DNA of 6,757 nt from the NCBI GenBank assembly GCA_028691405.1, contig JAQUZI010000025.1:1-6757 (forward strand). Direction: 5' to 3'. Of this stretch, positions 6,655 to 6,757 are shown piece by piece. The translations under genes were made by a program, and so were the position numbers. Position 1 is the stretch's first letter; every line of letters starts with the position of its first letter. Below the pieces are notes generated by a model. It saw only the letters and a list, made by a program, of their open reading frames with translations, did not search any database and was not told the origin of the DNA. Origin of the DNA: Minisyncoccota bacterium (lineage in GTDB: Bacteria; Patescibacteriota; Minisyncoccia; UBA6257; JAKLIH01).

Positions 6655-6757
6655 ATGCTTAAAAAAGAACAAAATTTGTCTGATTTAATTATTGGTGATG
6701 AAATTGAATTTAATTTCATTAGATCTTCTGGTAGTGGTGGTCAAAATGTTAATAAGG
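6655..6757 (+). CDS. Short GGQ-motif peptidyl-tRNA hydrolase, probably ArfB/ICT1-like (right-truncated)
   Basis: Only 34 codons are present before the window ends. After a short charged leader comes I-E-F-N-F-I-R-S-S-G-S-G-G-Q-N-V-N-K, with the catalytic GGQ at residues 28-30. This tripeptide enters the ribosomal peptidyl-transferase centre and hydrolyses peptidyl-tRNA. In canonical RF1 and RF2 the GGQ lies more than 200 residues from the start, after the codon-recognition domain. Here it is at residue 28, as in ArfB/YaeJ, mitochondrial ICT1 and related short release-factor-like proteins that free stalled ribosomes without reading a stop codon. The serine after the first glycine (G-S-G-G-Q) replaces the common proline or alanine. 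An ATG at 6647 opens another frame that soon hits UAA, so ATG 6655 is preferred. The C-terminal tail that would separate ArfB from PrfH-like proteins is outside the window. Confidence 0.8.
   Translation, partial: MLKKEQNLSDLIIGDEIEFNFIRSSGSGGQNVNK

Noticed and set aside
6647..6688. ATG at 6647 as start of the last gene
   Set aside because: Its frame runs into UAA after 13 codons and shows no motif; the GGQ frame begins at 6655.
1..6757. CRISPR array, transposon, tRNA/rRNA, toxin-antitoxin or defence cassette
   Set aside because: I found no spaced direct repeats, transposase motifs, tRNA cloverleaf or rRNA sequence; the coding space is filled by housekeeping genes.

Overview
This AT-rich window reads as a run of seven plus-strand genes, but only if UGA is read as tryptophan. 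Six genes are closed by UAA and the seventh runs off the right edge. Under the standard code nearly every gene would break into fragments. With UGA = Trp the frames are intact, and several UGA codons fall on family-conserved tryptophans: MiaA RQ-x-T-W, DnaE LIV-W-D, DnaE QTA-W-LK and the DUF2177 D-x-x-W-G motif. In-frame Trp codons are 20 UGA against 2 UGG. The Gly reassignment known from Gracilibacteria and Absconditabacteria does not fit these positions. UGA = Trp is classically known from Mycoplasma/Spiroplasma relatives and some insect symbionts. The style of several proteins here (RNase HII opening with L-W-x-K-G-Y, an OPRT-like protein with a VNGT loop, a divergent PRTase-like protein) reminds me more of candidate-phyla (Patescibacteria-type) bacteria. 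That placement is a tentative impression; the code itself is well supported.

Layout: 1-191 is the end of a DUF2177-type membrane protein. 194-1051 is a divergent phosphoribosyltransferase-like protein of unknown role. 1056-1682 is rnhB (RNase HII) and 1687-2592 is miaA (tRNA dimethylallyltransferase). These four are separated by 2-4 bases and probably form one operon. A 100-base gap follows with two candidate promoters and a weak hairpin. 2693-5893 is dnaE, the replicative DNA polymerase III alpha subunit, with a PHP domain, palm, HhH, a QVSLF clamp-binding-like peptide and a C-terminal OB fold. After 57 bases containing a perfect 14-bp palindrome comes an orotate phosphoribosyltransferase-like gene (5951-6571). 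An 83-base gap with an extended -10 promoter precedes the start of a short GGQ-motif protein (6655 to the edge), probably an ArfB/ICT1-like ribosome-rescue hydrolase.

Functionally the window is housekeeping: chromosome replication (DnaE), removal of ribonucleotides or RNA from DNA (RnhB), tRNA A37 modification (MiaA), pyrimidine salvage or synthesis (OPRT-like) and translation rescue (GGQ protein). No start codon has a convincing Shine-Dalgarno sequence. I see no tRNA, rRNA, CRISPR array, transposon or defence cassette. The most interesting features are the genetic code and its links to MiaA and the GGQ factor, and the unusual PRTase-like protein at the head of the operon.
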